Source: an uncultured Oscillospiraceae bacterium (GTDB taxonomy: Bacteria; Bacillota; Clostridia; Oscillospirales; Oscillospiraceae). From it: a DNA stretch of 36,678 nucleotides. The stretch spans positions 1-36,678 of the forward strand of contig CATABD010000019.1 of the NCBI GenBank assembly GCA_949494735.1, in the 5' to 3' direction. Both the position numbers and the translations under genes were made by a program. Of the stretch, positions 17,303 to 25,504 are shown piece after piece (positions within the stretch are counted from its first letter, which is position 1; every line of letters begins with the position of its first letter). The notes beneath the pieces were generated by a model. That model searched no databases. It was given only the letters and a program-made list of their open reading frames with translations, and had not been told where the DNA came from.

Positions 17303-18196
17303 ATGAGAAAGATGGTTGTTCGGGCCGATGACGTGGGCTATACCGACGTGTGCAACATCGGCACCTTTGAGACGATTACCAACGGCATTGTGACCTCCGC
17401 CGATATCATGCTGGATGCCCCCGGCACGGAGGACGCGCTGAAGCGGCTGAAGGAGCTGCCCTGGATCTCCATCGGCTGGCACAGCCACTTTTGGTGCAGC
17501 CCCGTCCTTCCTCTGGAGCAGGTGCCCACGCTGGTCATCCCCGGTACGGATCGGTTCCGCCACGACCTCACCACCGCCGATGACGTCAATGCAGAGGAGC
17601 TGGAGGCGGAGTGCCACACCCAGATGAAGCGCTGTGTGCGTCTGCTGGGCCGGGTGCCGGACACCACCGACCTGACCAATGTGGAGTCAGTGTTTAACCG
17701 GGTAAAGCGGAAAATCTGCGACGACTACGGCATCGTCTACCACTTTGCCACCAAGGGCGGGCGCACCGGCGTGACCTATCCCCTGGACAGGTGGAAGGAG
17801 CGGAACATCTACATCCCGGCCCCCACCAACGCCTATAAGGAAATTGAGACCGACTCCATCACGGCGCAGCGGGAGCGCTACGACCCCGTGAAGTACTACA
17901 CCGAGGATCCGGACAAGATGCTGGAACTGCCTGACGATGTGATCTTCGAGCAGTCCTGGCACCCCGGCTATGTGGACTACTTCGTCTACAAACAGGGCGA
18001 CTACGGCCCCCACGCAAAGGAGTTTTCCTCTGTGCGAACGGAGGATGTGGCGGCGCTGACCTCCCCGGTGCTGCGCCAGTGGATCCGGGTGCACAAGATT
18101 GAGCTGATCAACTTCCGGGACGCCCTCTACGGCACCCATGAGTATCAGAACTACCTGCGCTCCATCGACAGCGACCTGTACGTCGGCAATATGTGA
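17303..18196 (+). CDS. YdjC/ChbG-family deacetylase-like metal hydrolase
   Basis: A 297-residue cytosolic protein. MVVRADDVG at the start carries the Asp pair (9-10) of YdjC/ChbG carbohydrate deacetylases. GWHSHFW supplies His60 and His62 for the catalytic metal, and a later SWHPGYVD supplies another His. The family removes acetyl groups from amino sugars such as chitobiose. Here the substrate is unknown, but deacylation of an imported conjugate would fit the operon. AGAGAGGTG precedes the ATG, 17 bases after the ATPase stop. Confidence 0.85.
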   Translation: MRKMVVRADDVGYTDVCNIGTFETITNGIVTSADIMLDAPGTEDALKRLKELPWISIGWHSHFWCSPVLPLEQVPTLVIPGTDRFRHDLTTADDVNAEELEAECHTQMKRCVRLLGRVPDTTDLTNVESVFNRVKRKICDDYGIVYHFATKGGRTGVTYPLDRWKERNIYIPAPTNAYKEIETDSITAQRERYDPVKYYTEDPDKMLELPDDVIFEQSWHPGYVDYFVYKQGDYGPHAKEFSSVRTEDVAALTSPVLRQWIRVHKIELINFRDALYGTHEYQNYLRSIDSDLYVGNM

Positions 18197-18223
18197 GCGA
18201 CCGTTGGAAAGTAAGGGATAACA

Positions 18224-19936
18224 ATGGCTTATTATAACGACAAATACTCCTATCCCGACCTGTTCCTGTGGCAGGACGAGACCTGGCAGGGCAAGGAAAA
18301 CGCCGCCGCCCCGCTATACCGCAAGCTGGCGGAGCTGATCGAGGCCGAGCGGGCCGAGAAAGGCTATGTGGACCATTTCGCCGGCCGCACGGATGAGGAG
18401 TTTGATTCCGTCAACCGGGTGCCCTACTTTACCGATGTGGTGGAGGGCTGGAAAGAGCGTGGGATGCACTTTTCCAGCTACGGCATGATGGGGGAGCAGA
18501 TGGCCCCCACCGCTGTGGAGAACCATGAGATTTATGACGCCAAGGTGCTGCTGATCCCGTTCCTGCCCCATGGCGATCCCCATGAGGGAATGAACCTGCT
18601 GGCAGAACATGAGGACACCCTCGCCATCGCGGCGCGGGAAAATATCCTGGTGCAGTTTGCAGACTGCCGGGAGGGCGGCGGCGGGGCCATGATTGAAAAG
18701 GCCATCGAGACCCAGGGCACATTCCGGATTGCCTACAAGCCGCTGTACCTGGACATCAGCCTCCTCTCCCGGCACGGACTGACCCTGGCGGATGTGCCGG
18801 GACTTGACCCGGCCCAGTGGGCGCAGCCCGAAACGCTGGCCGGACGGACAGTGGTGGACATCTCCGACAAGTGGCAGGTCGGTCTGGCCCATCAGCACAA
18901 TATCAGCGAAATCTACCGGCGCAACCAGCCGGAGTGGGACTTCGACCGCCATATCCGCAGCATGGCCGGTAAGCGGCAGGCCGAGGGGATGCGGCTGGAA
19001 TACGAGTGCCTGGATCCCCGCGATTCCAAGATGAATGCCTTCTTCGCGGAGCGGGGCATCCGCTATGAGGATCACTATGCGGGACACGACTGGTATGTGA
19101 CGCTGACCCCGGAGTGCGCGTTTTCCCAGCGGTCGTACAAGCTCCCCCTGCTGATCGTGATGAAGGAGCCCCGCACCTGTTTCCCCGGCGTGATGCAGAC
19201 CGCGTTCCAGTTCTACTATGACTTCATCGAGCTGTGTGCCCGGGGCGAGTTCATGATGCTGTTTTTCGCACTGGAAACTCCGAAGGATAACAACGAGGTT
19301 TTACCGGGCATCATTGAGGAAACCCTGCGCGGCTATCCCATCGACCCCCAGCGGGTATATCTCACCGGCCAGTCCCACAACGGCTACTACGCCTTGGAGT
19401 TTTACCGTACCCACCCCAAACTCATCGCGGCGGCGGCTACCCTGTGCGATCCCGCTGGTCTCCAGGTGGGTGCCCGGATCGACTATTACAAACCCAGGGC
19501 GGAGGAGATCATCGCCAGCTTCCGTCAGTATGACTTCCCCCTCATCGACATCAACGGCAACCTGGAAAACAGCTACTGTAAGCCGGACCGCAGTCCCGAA
19601 AAGATGGAGGACGACGTGTTCTATTTTCAAAATCGCTTGGCGGCGTTCATGCTGCCTATGCGGAGCCGGGAGGAGATCCTGGTCGCACAGACAGCGGCGG
19701 ATTACGCCACCCGGAGGAACGGCGTCCCTGCCGACCGCACCGAGGTACGTTACCTGATGGGCAGCGAGGTGTATGTGTCCGACTTCCAGCGGGAGGACGG
19801 CAAGTGGTACTTCCGCTACATATCCATCGAGAACACCCCACACATGATCATGCCGCAGATGGCGGAGCTGTCCTGGGAGTTTCTGCGCCGCTTTGCCCGG
19901 GACAACGACACCGGCGAAGTGATAGAGCTGTACTGA
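18224..19936 (+). CDS. Large alpha/beta-hydrolase (esterase-like), 570 residues
   Basis: A cytosolic protein with no signal peptide. The nucleophile elbow is GQSHNGYYALEF with Ser384; the preceding strand (RVYLTG) and the following helix fit an alpha/beta-hydrolase resembling PHB-depolymerase/feruloyl-esterase-like proteins. The C-terminal ENTPHMIM may give the catalytic His. The first 370 residues form an unusual long extension rich in His and acidic residues (LIPFLPHGDPHEGMNLL, GLAHQHNISEIYRRNQPEWD), perhaps a second domain or a large lid. With the transporter and the decarboxylase in the same operon, hydrolysis of an ester-linked phenolic is the obvious guess; the sequence alone does not show the substrate. 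Confidence 0.75.
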   Translation: MAYYNDKYSYPDLFLWQDETWQGKENAAAPLYRKLAELIEAERAEKGYVDHFAGRTDEEFDSVNRVPYFTDVVEGWKERGMHFSSYGMMGEQMAPTAVENHEIYDAKVLLIPFLPHGDPHEGMNLLAEHEDTLAIAARENILVQFADCREGGGGAMIEKAIETQGTFRIAYKPLYLDISLLSRHGLTLADVPGLDPAQWAQPETLAGRTVVDISDKWQVGLAHQHNISEIYRRNQPEWDFDRHIRSMAGKRQAEGMRLEYECLDPRDSKMNAFFAERGIRYEDHYAGHDWYVTLTPECAFSQRSYKLPLLIVMKEPRTCFPGVMQTAFQFYYDFIELCARGEFMMLFFALETPKDNNEVLPGIIEETLRGYPIDPQRVYLTGQSHNGYYALEFYRTHPKLIAAAATLCDPAGLQVGARIDYYKPRAEEIIASFRQYDFPLIDINGNLENSYCKPDRSPEKMEDDVFYFQNRLAAFMLPMRSREEILVAQTAADYATRRNGVPADRTEVRYLMGSEVYVSDFQREDGKWYFRYISIENTPHMIMPQMAELSWEFLRRFARDNDTGEVIELY

Positions 19937-19946
19937 GGTGGGGAAC

Positions 19947-20585
19947 ATGGGATATCAAGCGATCATTTTTGACTTGGACGGTGTGCTGTGCCACACCGAT
20001 GAATACCACTATCAGGCGTGGAAGGCCATGGCGGACGGTTTGGGCGTCTATTTTGACCCGGAGATCAACAACCGCCTGCGGGGCGTGTCCCGCATGGACA
20101 GCCTGGAGATCATCCTGGAACAGTATAACGGCCCGGAACTGAACCAGGCGGAGAAACTGGCGCTGGCGGAGAAAAAGAACGAACTTTACCGGCAAAGCCT
20201 GGCGCAGATGACCCCGGACGACCTGTCCGGCGAAGTAAAGCGGACGCTGGACGCGCTGCGTGGGCGCGGGCTGCGGCTGGCCATCGGCTCCTCCAGCAAA
20301 AACACGCCCTTTATCCTGGAACGCCTTGGCCTGGGCGGGTTCTTTGACGCCGTCTCGGATGGAAATAACATCACCCGCTCCAAGCCGGATCCCGAAGTAT
20401 TTTTGAAGGCGGCTGAATTCCTGGGCCTGCCCAGCGGGGACTGCCTTGTGGTGGAGGATGCCGTCAGCGGCGCCCAGGCGGCCCACGCGGGCGGCTTCCG
20501 GGCGGCCTGCGTGGGGGACGCGGCCAAGGCCGGGGCCGGGGACTACAACCTGGACCGCATCTCAGAGCTGCTGGATGTCGTCTGA
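19947..20585 (+). CDS. pgmB: Beta-phosphoglucomutase-like HAD phosphotransferase
   Basis: A 212-residue HAD-family protein. FDLDGVL (nucleophile Asp9 and acid/base Asp11), the cap motif RLRGVSRMDSL characteristic of beta-phosphoglucomutases, GSSSKN (motif II), SKPDPEVF (motif III Lys) and EDAVSGAQAA (motif IV acids) are all present. Beta-phosphoglucomutase turns beta-glucose-1-phosphate into glucose-6-phosphate in the cytoplasm, which implies a phosphorylase somewhere; none is obvious in the operon. GAGGTGGGG supports the ATG at 19947 and not the GTG at 19938. A simple sugar-phosphate phosphatase is the alternative. Confidence 0.85.
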   Translation: MGYQAIIFDLDGVLCHTDEYHYQAWKAMADGLGVYFDPEINNRLRGVSRMDSLEIILEQYNGPELNQAEKLALAEKKNELYRQSLAQMTPDDLSGEVKRTLDALRGRGLRLAIGSSSKNTPFILERLGLGGFFDAVSDGNNITRSKPDPEVFLKAAEFLGLPSGDCLVVEDAVSGAQAAHAGGFRAACVGDAAKAGAGDYNLDRISELLDVV

Positions 20586-20595
20586 AAACCCTTGT

Positions 20596-20637
20596 GCGGG
20601 AGGCGGCGCGGCAAAGCGCTGTCTCCCGCGCTTTTTG
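20596..20637 (+). terminator. Intra-operon hairpin with T-run
   Basis: GCGGGAG (20596-20602) pairs with CTCCCGC (20623-20629), with a smaller GCGC/GCGC stem inside, followed by GCTTTTT. It looks like a working or leaky terminator that lowers expression of the genes beyond it. Confidence 0.65.
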
Positions 20638-20656
20638 ATTGGAGGAAACGCAGACT

Positions 20657-21943
20657 ATGAACAGAACCTATTGCAAAGTGGATGCCTTTTACCGTCCAAT
20701 GGGACGTGAGATGAACGGAGTCCTGTACACCCCCAGGGAGGACATCAGGGATACCGCCGTAGTGGTCATCCACTCCGATGCGGACTATCTGAACTTTACT
20801 GCCGGGAAGAACCTGGCGCGCCGGGGCTTTTTGACCCTGTGCGCCAACGTGGAGCACCCCTCTGACCCGCTGGAAAAGCGGCTGCCCAGCGTGAAGCTGG
20901 CCATCGAGGCGGTCAAGGCACAGCCCGGGATCAAAAAAGTGGTCATCCTGGGCCACAGCGGCGGCGCCACGCTGATGAGCTGCTACCAGGCGGTGGCGGA
21001 GAACGGCCCGGGCATTTTCCAGGGTGATGGCCGGATTGTAAAAATGGGGGAGGTGGAGCCCCTGCCCGCCGCGGACGGAGTGATGCTTATCGACTCCAAC
21101 TTTGGCAACGGTGTGATGACACTGGTGAGCCTTGACCCGGGCATTGTTGATGAAGCGGACGGCACAAAGCGCCAACTGGACTACGATGCATCCGCCCCCG
21201 AGAATGGGTTCTCAGCGGATGGCAAGACCTGTTACACGGAGGGATTCAGGAAAAACTTCTATGCTGCCCAGGCGGCGCGGCAGAAGCGGCTGATTGACTA
21301 TGCCTTGGAGCGGTTGAACGCGCTGGAACGCCGTGAGGGGCGCTATGAGGACGATGAACCGTTGATTGTTCCGGGAGGCAGCCAAATCGCCCCCAATAAC
21401 CGGCTGTTCCCCCAGGATCTGCATATGCTGGCCCACACGAAAGGGATGTATGACCTGATCCATGCCGATGGTTCCGTCACCCATGAGGTGGTCCGTTCCC
21501 TCCGCACGGCAAGGCCGATGCTCGACCCCACCCCGCGCTATGGGCTGGGAGCTATGACCACTACTGTCCGCACCTATCTCAGCTCCAACTGTGTCCGCAC
21601 CGCCCCGGACTATGGGGTGAGGGAGGACGGCATCGACGGTATTGACTATGACTCCGCCTTTTGCTGTCCTCCCGGCAACGTCCAATACATCCACGCCCCT
21701 ATGCTGATCATGGGCATGACCGGGGGCTATGAGTGCATTGCCAGCGAAATCATCTATCAGAACGCCGCATCGGAGGATAAGACCATTGCCTTTGTGGAGG
21801 GCGGCACCCATATGCTGGGCACCGCCAAGGACGCCGAGCAATATCCTGGCCAGTTTGGGGACGCGGCAAAGACCCTGTTCGATGCCATCGCGGACTGGCT
21901 GGACGTGAAATTCCCTGAAACCAACGGAGGTGACCGGCAATGA
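20657..21943 (+). CDS. Alpha/beta-hydrolase with GHSGG elbow
   Basis: A 428-residue cytosolic protein. VVVIHSDADYLNFTAGKNLA forms the first strand and oxyanion region. VVILGHSGGATLM is the nucleophile elbow with Ser101, and FVEGGTHMLG near the C-terminus offers the catalytic His. Between them lies a roughly 250-residue insertion typical of large-lid esterases. GGAGGA at 20641-20646 supports the ATG at 20657. Its last four bases overlap the next start (ATGA), so the two are translationally coupled. It is the second hydrolase of the operon, unrelated in sequence to the 570-residue one, which suggests two different bonds are cut. Confidence 0.8.
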   Translation: MNRTYCKVDAFYRPMGREMNGVLYTPREDIRDTAVVVIHSDADYLNFTAGKNLARRGFLTLCANVEHPSDPLEKRLPSVKLAIEAVKAQPGIKKVVILGHSGGATLMSCYQAVAENGPGIFQGDGRIVKMGEVEPLPAADGVMLIDSNFGNGVMTLVSLDPGIVDEADGTKRQLDYDASAPENGFSADGKTCYTEGFRKNFYAAQAARQKRLIDYALERLNALERREGRYEDDEPLIVPGGSQIAPNNRLFPQDLHMLAHTKGMYDLIHADGSVTHEVVRSLRTARPMLDPTPRYGLGAMTTTVRTYLSSNCVRTAPDYGVREDGIDGIDYDSAFCCPPGNVQYIHAPMLIMGMTGGYECIASEIIYQNAASEDKTIAFVEGGTHMLGTAKDAEQYPGQFGDAAKTLFDAIADWLDVKFPETNGGDRQ

Positions 21944-22815
21944 ACGGAAGTTCTGACGAACTGACCCGCGCCTACTTGGATCGGTTCGGGATCGAGTGGC
22001 GCTTTTTAGACACCGTGGAAGCCACAACGGAATGTACCCTCTTTGGCCATAGGCTGGATACCCCCATCATGCTGGGCGGCATGGCCCACTATGACAGCCT
22101 CCAGCCTGGCGGTGCGCCGCTTTACGCCCAGGCGGCCAAGCAGGCAAACACCGCCATCTGGACAGGCTTTTGCTCCGGGGACGAGATGGAGCGGGTGATC
22201 GCCGTTGGCGCTTCCGCCGCCCGAATTGTCAAACCCTTCGCGGAGCGCGATCTCGTTCTGGAGGCCATGGAGCACGACAAAAAGGCCGGGGCCTGCGCCA
22301 TTGCCATGGATGTGGATCATGTTTACAACAAACAGGGCCGCCGCGGCGCGTTCGGGGAGAACCCGTTGGCTTCCCCCAGTCGGGCCGCCCTGGAGGAATT
22401 TGCGAAACACTCTGATGTTCCCTTTTTTGTCAAGGGGATCGTATCCGTGCGCGACGCGGTGATGTGCGCGGAGGCAGGGGTGGCCGGGATCGTGGTGAGC
22501 CACCACAAAGATATGTTCCCGTGGACGGTGCCGCCGCTGAAGGTGCTGCCGGAGATCCGCAAGGCCGTGGGCAACCGCCTGACCATCCTGGCGGACAGTG
22601 GGCTGGTGTCGGGCTATGACGTATTCAAAGCCCTGGCCTGGGGGGCGGACGGTGTGTTCACCGTGCGGCCCATGATCCCGCTGTTCCGGGATGGGGGCGT
22701 TGCCGCTGTGGCCCAGCGGCTGCGGGAGATGACGGACGAACTGCGGGCCTGTCTGTCCAGGACGGGCGCGGCGGACATCAAACACATCGACCCATCTGTG
22801 GTCCGGGAATTGTGA
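21940..22815 (+). CDS. Short FMN-dependent 2-hydroxyacid dehydrogenase/oxidase relative
   Basis: A 291-residue TIM-barrel flavoprotein. TPIMLGGMAHYDSLQPGG, the strand FFVKGIVSVRDAVMCAEAG, GIVVSHHKD and LADSGLVSGYDVFKALAWGA with VRPM are the flavin- and phosphate-binding parts of the lactate oxidase/glycolate oxidase family. It differs in two ways. It is some 70 residues shorter than usual members. The usual SNHGGRQLD reads SHHKDMFPW (about 187-195), keeping the active-site His but losing the Arg that binds the substrate carboxylate. It probably oxidises a substrate without a free alpha-carboxylate. An isopentenyl-diphosphate-isomerase-2-like role is less likely. Confidence 0.75.
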   Translation: MNGSSDELTRAYLDRFGIEWRFLDTVEATTECTLFGHRLDTPIMLGGMAHYDSLQPGGAPLYAQAAKQANTAIWTGFCSGDEMERVIAVGASAARIVKPFAERDLVLEAMEHDKKAGACAIAMDVDHVYNKQGRRGAFGENPLASPSRAALEEFAKHSDVPFFVKGIVSVRDAVMCAEAGVAGIVVSHHKDMFPWTVPPLKVLPEIRKAVGNRLTILADSGLVSGYDVFKALAWGADGVFTVRPMIPLFRDGGVAAVAQRLREMTDELRACLSRTGAADIKHIDPSVVREL

Positions 22816-22825
22816 GGGAATGAAT

Positions 22826-24457
22826 ATGGATTTAAAAGCAAAACCCTTTTATCTCACCCAGCAGCAGGAGGATTGGGTTCAGTCCACCTTGGCCGCCATG
22901 ACCGAGGAGGAAAAACTCCGTCAGCTGTTCTGTGTCCTGGGCGACGCCAGCGCGCCGGAGGAGCTGGACCGGCTGGTGGAACGGGGGATTGGCGGCGTGC
23001 TGTTCCGTCCCGTGCGTGCCACGGCGGAGATTGCCGCCCATTTTGAGCGGCTGGACGCCTTGACCAAGTACCCCCTGCTCCATGCTGCCAACCTGGAGGA
23101 GGGCGGCGCGGGGGCCGCCAGCGACGGCACCTATTTTGCCAACCAGCTCCAAATCGCCGCCAGTCAGGACGATAGCGACGCGGCACATTTTGCCCAGGTC
23201 TGTGCCGCAGAGGGGCAGGCCGCAGCGGTCAACTGGACTTTTTCCCCGGTGGCGGACATCGACATGAACTTCCGCAACCCCATCACCAACTGCCGCACAT
23301 ACGGCTCGGATGCGGGGCGGGTGGAACGGCTGGCCTGTACCTACGTGGAAACGCTCCAAGAAACGGGCATGGCAGCCTGCGCCAAGCATTTCCCTGGCGA
23401 CGGGGTAGACTACCGGGACCAGCACCTCCACCCCACCTACAACAGTCTGAGAGCTGCGGAGTGGCGGGCCAGCTATGGGCAGATTTACCGCGCCATGATT
23501 GAAAAGGGCTTGCTGTCCATCATGGTGGGCCACATCTGCCAACCCGCTATGGAGGCAGAACACACCCCTGGGCTGAACCCGGAGGACGCCCTCCCGGCCT
23601 CGCTGAGCCGGGGGCTGCTCACCGGGGTTCTGCGGGAGGAGCTGGGCTTCAACGGCGTGATCGCCACCGACGCTACCATCATGGGGGGCTACACCATGGC
23701 CATGGAACGCTCCCGCGCCATCCCGACCAGCTTTGCCGCAGGCTGCGACATGATCGTGTTCTCTACAGACATTGAGGAGGACATCGCCTATCTGCGGGAG
23801 GGGCTTCACAGCGGCCTTGTGACACGGGAGCGGATCGACGAGGCGGTGACCCGTGTGCTGGCGCTGAAGGCAAAGGTTTGCGTGCCGGTCTCGCCGGAGC
23901 CGGTTCCTGCCGAACAGTGGCGGAAGGAGTGTGCGGACCGCTCCGTCACCCTGGTGAAGGACAAGGCGGGACTGCTTCCCATCGCGCCCCAAAGATTTCC
24001 CAGTGTTCGGTTAGCGGTGGTTGGGAACGACCAATGCTGGGACGGCTCCATCCGGGCATTGTTTACGGGGGAGCTGGAACGGCGCGGCTTTGCCGTGGAA
24101 CAGTACGACCCGTTCCAGGATGACCTTCACGGGACGGCCCAACTGCCCCGGAACCGCCTGACCCTCACGGTACTGCACTACCCCCACGCCTCTAACCAAA
24201 CCACTGTTCGGGTAAACTGGTGCCCCAAACACGCCCTGGAAATTCCTCGGTTTGTCCATGAGGAGGATACTGTGGTTGTCTCCCTGGCAAACCCCTACCA
24301 TTTGCAGGACGTGCCCCGGGCACAGACGTTTATCAACGCCTACACGGCCACAAGGGCCACCATCGAGGCGGTAGTGGAAAAGCTGTGCGGAGAGGCGCCC
24401 TTCCTGGGGCAAAACCCGGTAGATCCATTCTGCGGCCTGTTTGACACCCACCTGTAA
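22826..24457 (+). CDS. Glycoside hydrolase family 3, NagZ-like branch
   Basis: A 543-residue protein without signal peptide, thus cytosolic. The barrel carries CAKHFPGDG (187-193) followed by D198-x-H200, the Asp-His acid/base pair of NagZ-type GH3 enzymes. GVIATDATIMGGY provides the nucleophile Asp282. A second alpha/beta domain follows to the end. Members remove beta-linked N-acetylglucosamine or glucose, and some act as phosphorylases because they use His as acid/base. The ATG at 22826 has GAGGGA at the right distance; the ATG at 22820 is an alternative. In this operon it probably removes a sugar from the imported conjugate. Confidence 0.88.
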   Translation: MDLKAKPFYLTQQQEDWVQSTLAAMTEEEKLRQLFCVLGDASAPEELDRLVERGIGGVLFRPVRATAEIAAHFERLDALTKYPLLHAANLEEGGAGAASDGTYFANQLQIAASQDDSDAAHFAQVCAAEGQAAAVNWTFSPVADIDMNFRNPITNCRTYGSDAGRVERLACTYVETLQETGMAACAKHFPGDGVDYRDQHLHPTYNSLRAAEWRASYGQIYRAMIEKGLLSIMVGHICQPAMEAEHTPGLNPEDALPASLSRGLLTGVLREELGFNGVIATDATIMGGYTMAMERSRAIPTSFAAGCDMIVFSTDIEEDIAYLREGLHSGLVTRERIDEAVTRVLALKAKVCVPVSPEPVPAEQWRKECADRSVTLVKDKAGLLPIAPQRFPSVRLAVVGNDQCWDGSIRALFTGELERRGFAVEQYDPFQDDLHGTAQLPRNRLTLTVLHYPHASNQTTVRVNWCPKHALEIPRFVHEEDTVVVSLANPYHLQDVPRAQTFINAYTATRATIEAVVEKLCGEAPFLGQNPVDPFCGLFDTHL

Positions 24458-24483
24458 ACCAAAATGAAAAGGAGCGTTTAATC

Positions 24484-25491
24484 ATGAACATCGGAATCTG
24501 CGGAACCGGCACCATTGCCAGCTGGACCTCGGACATTATGAACCAGCTGGACGACCCCAGCATCGTACTCTATGCCTGCGCCACCGCCCCCGGCTTTGAC
24601 TGCACCGAGTTTGCGGCCAAGTACGGCTGGAAGAAGGTGTGTGCCAGCTATGAGGAGCTGATGTCCGACCCGGCTGTGGATTTGGTCTACATCGCGGTGC
24701 CCAACACGTTCCATTATGATCTGTGCAAGCAGGCGCTGAACGCGGGCAAAGCGGTGCTGGTAGAGAAACCCTTTGCCATCAACGACACTCAGGCCGCTGA
24801 GCTGATTGCGCTGGCGGAGGAGAAGGGCCTGTTCCTCTGCGAAGCGCTGTGGCCCAGCTTCCTCCCGGTGAGAAAGGCGATTGACGAGGAGATTACGGCG
24901 GGCACCATCGGCAAACTGACGGGCGGCGATATCGTCATGCTGGACAATGTGCTGTTCCTGGATCGGGTCAAGAGCCTGGAGCTGGGCGGCGGCAGTCTGC
25001 TGGACGGCGGGCCCTACACGTTGGGCTTCATGACCGACCACTTTGGGGTGGAGGTGGAGTCCGTCTCCGCTGAGGTACGCAAGTTTGAAACGGGCGTGGA
25101 TGCGGAGGATCGGATCACGGTGACATACAAAAACGGCGTTGTCGTCCACATCCGGCAGACCATGGACATCCCCCGGGAACAGCATGAGGAGTATGCGGAA
25201 ATCATCGGCGCCAAGGGGAAGATCCGGGTGGACAGCGTATCCAATCCCCGCAGCTGTCAGGTGCTGGGTCTGGAGGGAAATGTGGTGAAGGATATCCCGA
25301 TTCCGTCCCAACTCCAGTTCCGGGGTATGCCTCCGGTGTCCGGGTATGAGCATGAGTTCATTGCCTATGAGAAGGCCCTGCGGGAAGGCAGGACGGAATG
25401 CGCTGAGGCCACCCATGCCCAGACGCTGGCTATCGCCAAAATCATGACCGAGGTGCGCCGGCAGGCCGGCATCCGGTTCCCGTTTGAATGA
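24484..25491 (+). CDS. Gfo/Idh/MocA-family NAD(P)-dependent oxidoreductase
   Basis: A 335-residue protein. GICGTGTIA (4-12) is the Rossmann dinucleotide motif; VPNTFHYDLCKQAL and LVEKPFAIN (Lys95 as catalytic base) are the family signatures. GGGSLLDGGPYTLGFM is the active-site strand-loop of the C-terminal domain. AAAAGGAG precedes the ATG. Members oxidise or reduce sugar hydroxyls, inositols and dihydrodiols. In gut bacteria a Gfo/Idh enzyme starts C-glycoside cleavage by oxidising the sugar at C3, which makes it a tempting partner for the GH3 enzyme and decarboxylase here; this is inference. Confidence 0.9.
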   Translation: MNIGICGTGTIASWTSDIMNQLDDPSIVLYACATAPGFDCTEFAAKYGWKKVCASYEELMSDPAVDLVYIAVPNTFHYDLCKQALNAGKAVLVEKPFAINDTQAAELIALAEEKGLFLCEALWPSFLPVRKAIDEEITAGTIGKLTGGDIVMLDNVLFLDRVKSLELGGGSLLDGGPYTLGFMTDHFGVEVESVSAEVRKFETGVDAEDRITVTYKNGVVVHIRQTMDIPREQHEEYAEIIGAKGKIRVDSVSNPRSCQVLGLEGNVVKDIPIPSQLQFRGMPPVSGYEHEFIAYEKALREGRTECAEATHAQTLAIAKIMTEVRRQAGIRFPFE

Positions 25492-25504
25492 TCGGGTGGA
25501 CGGC

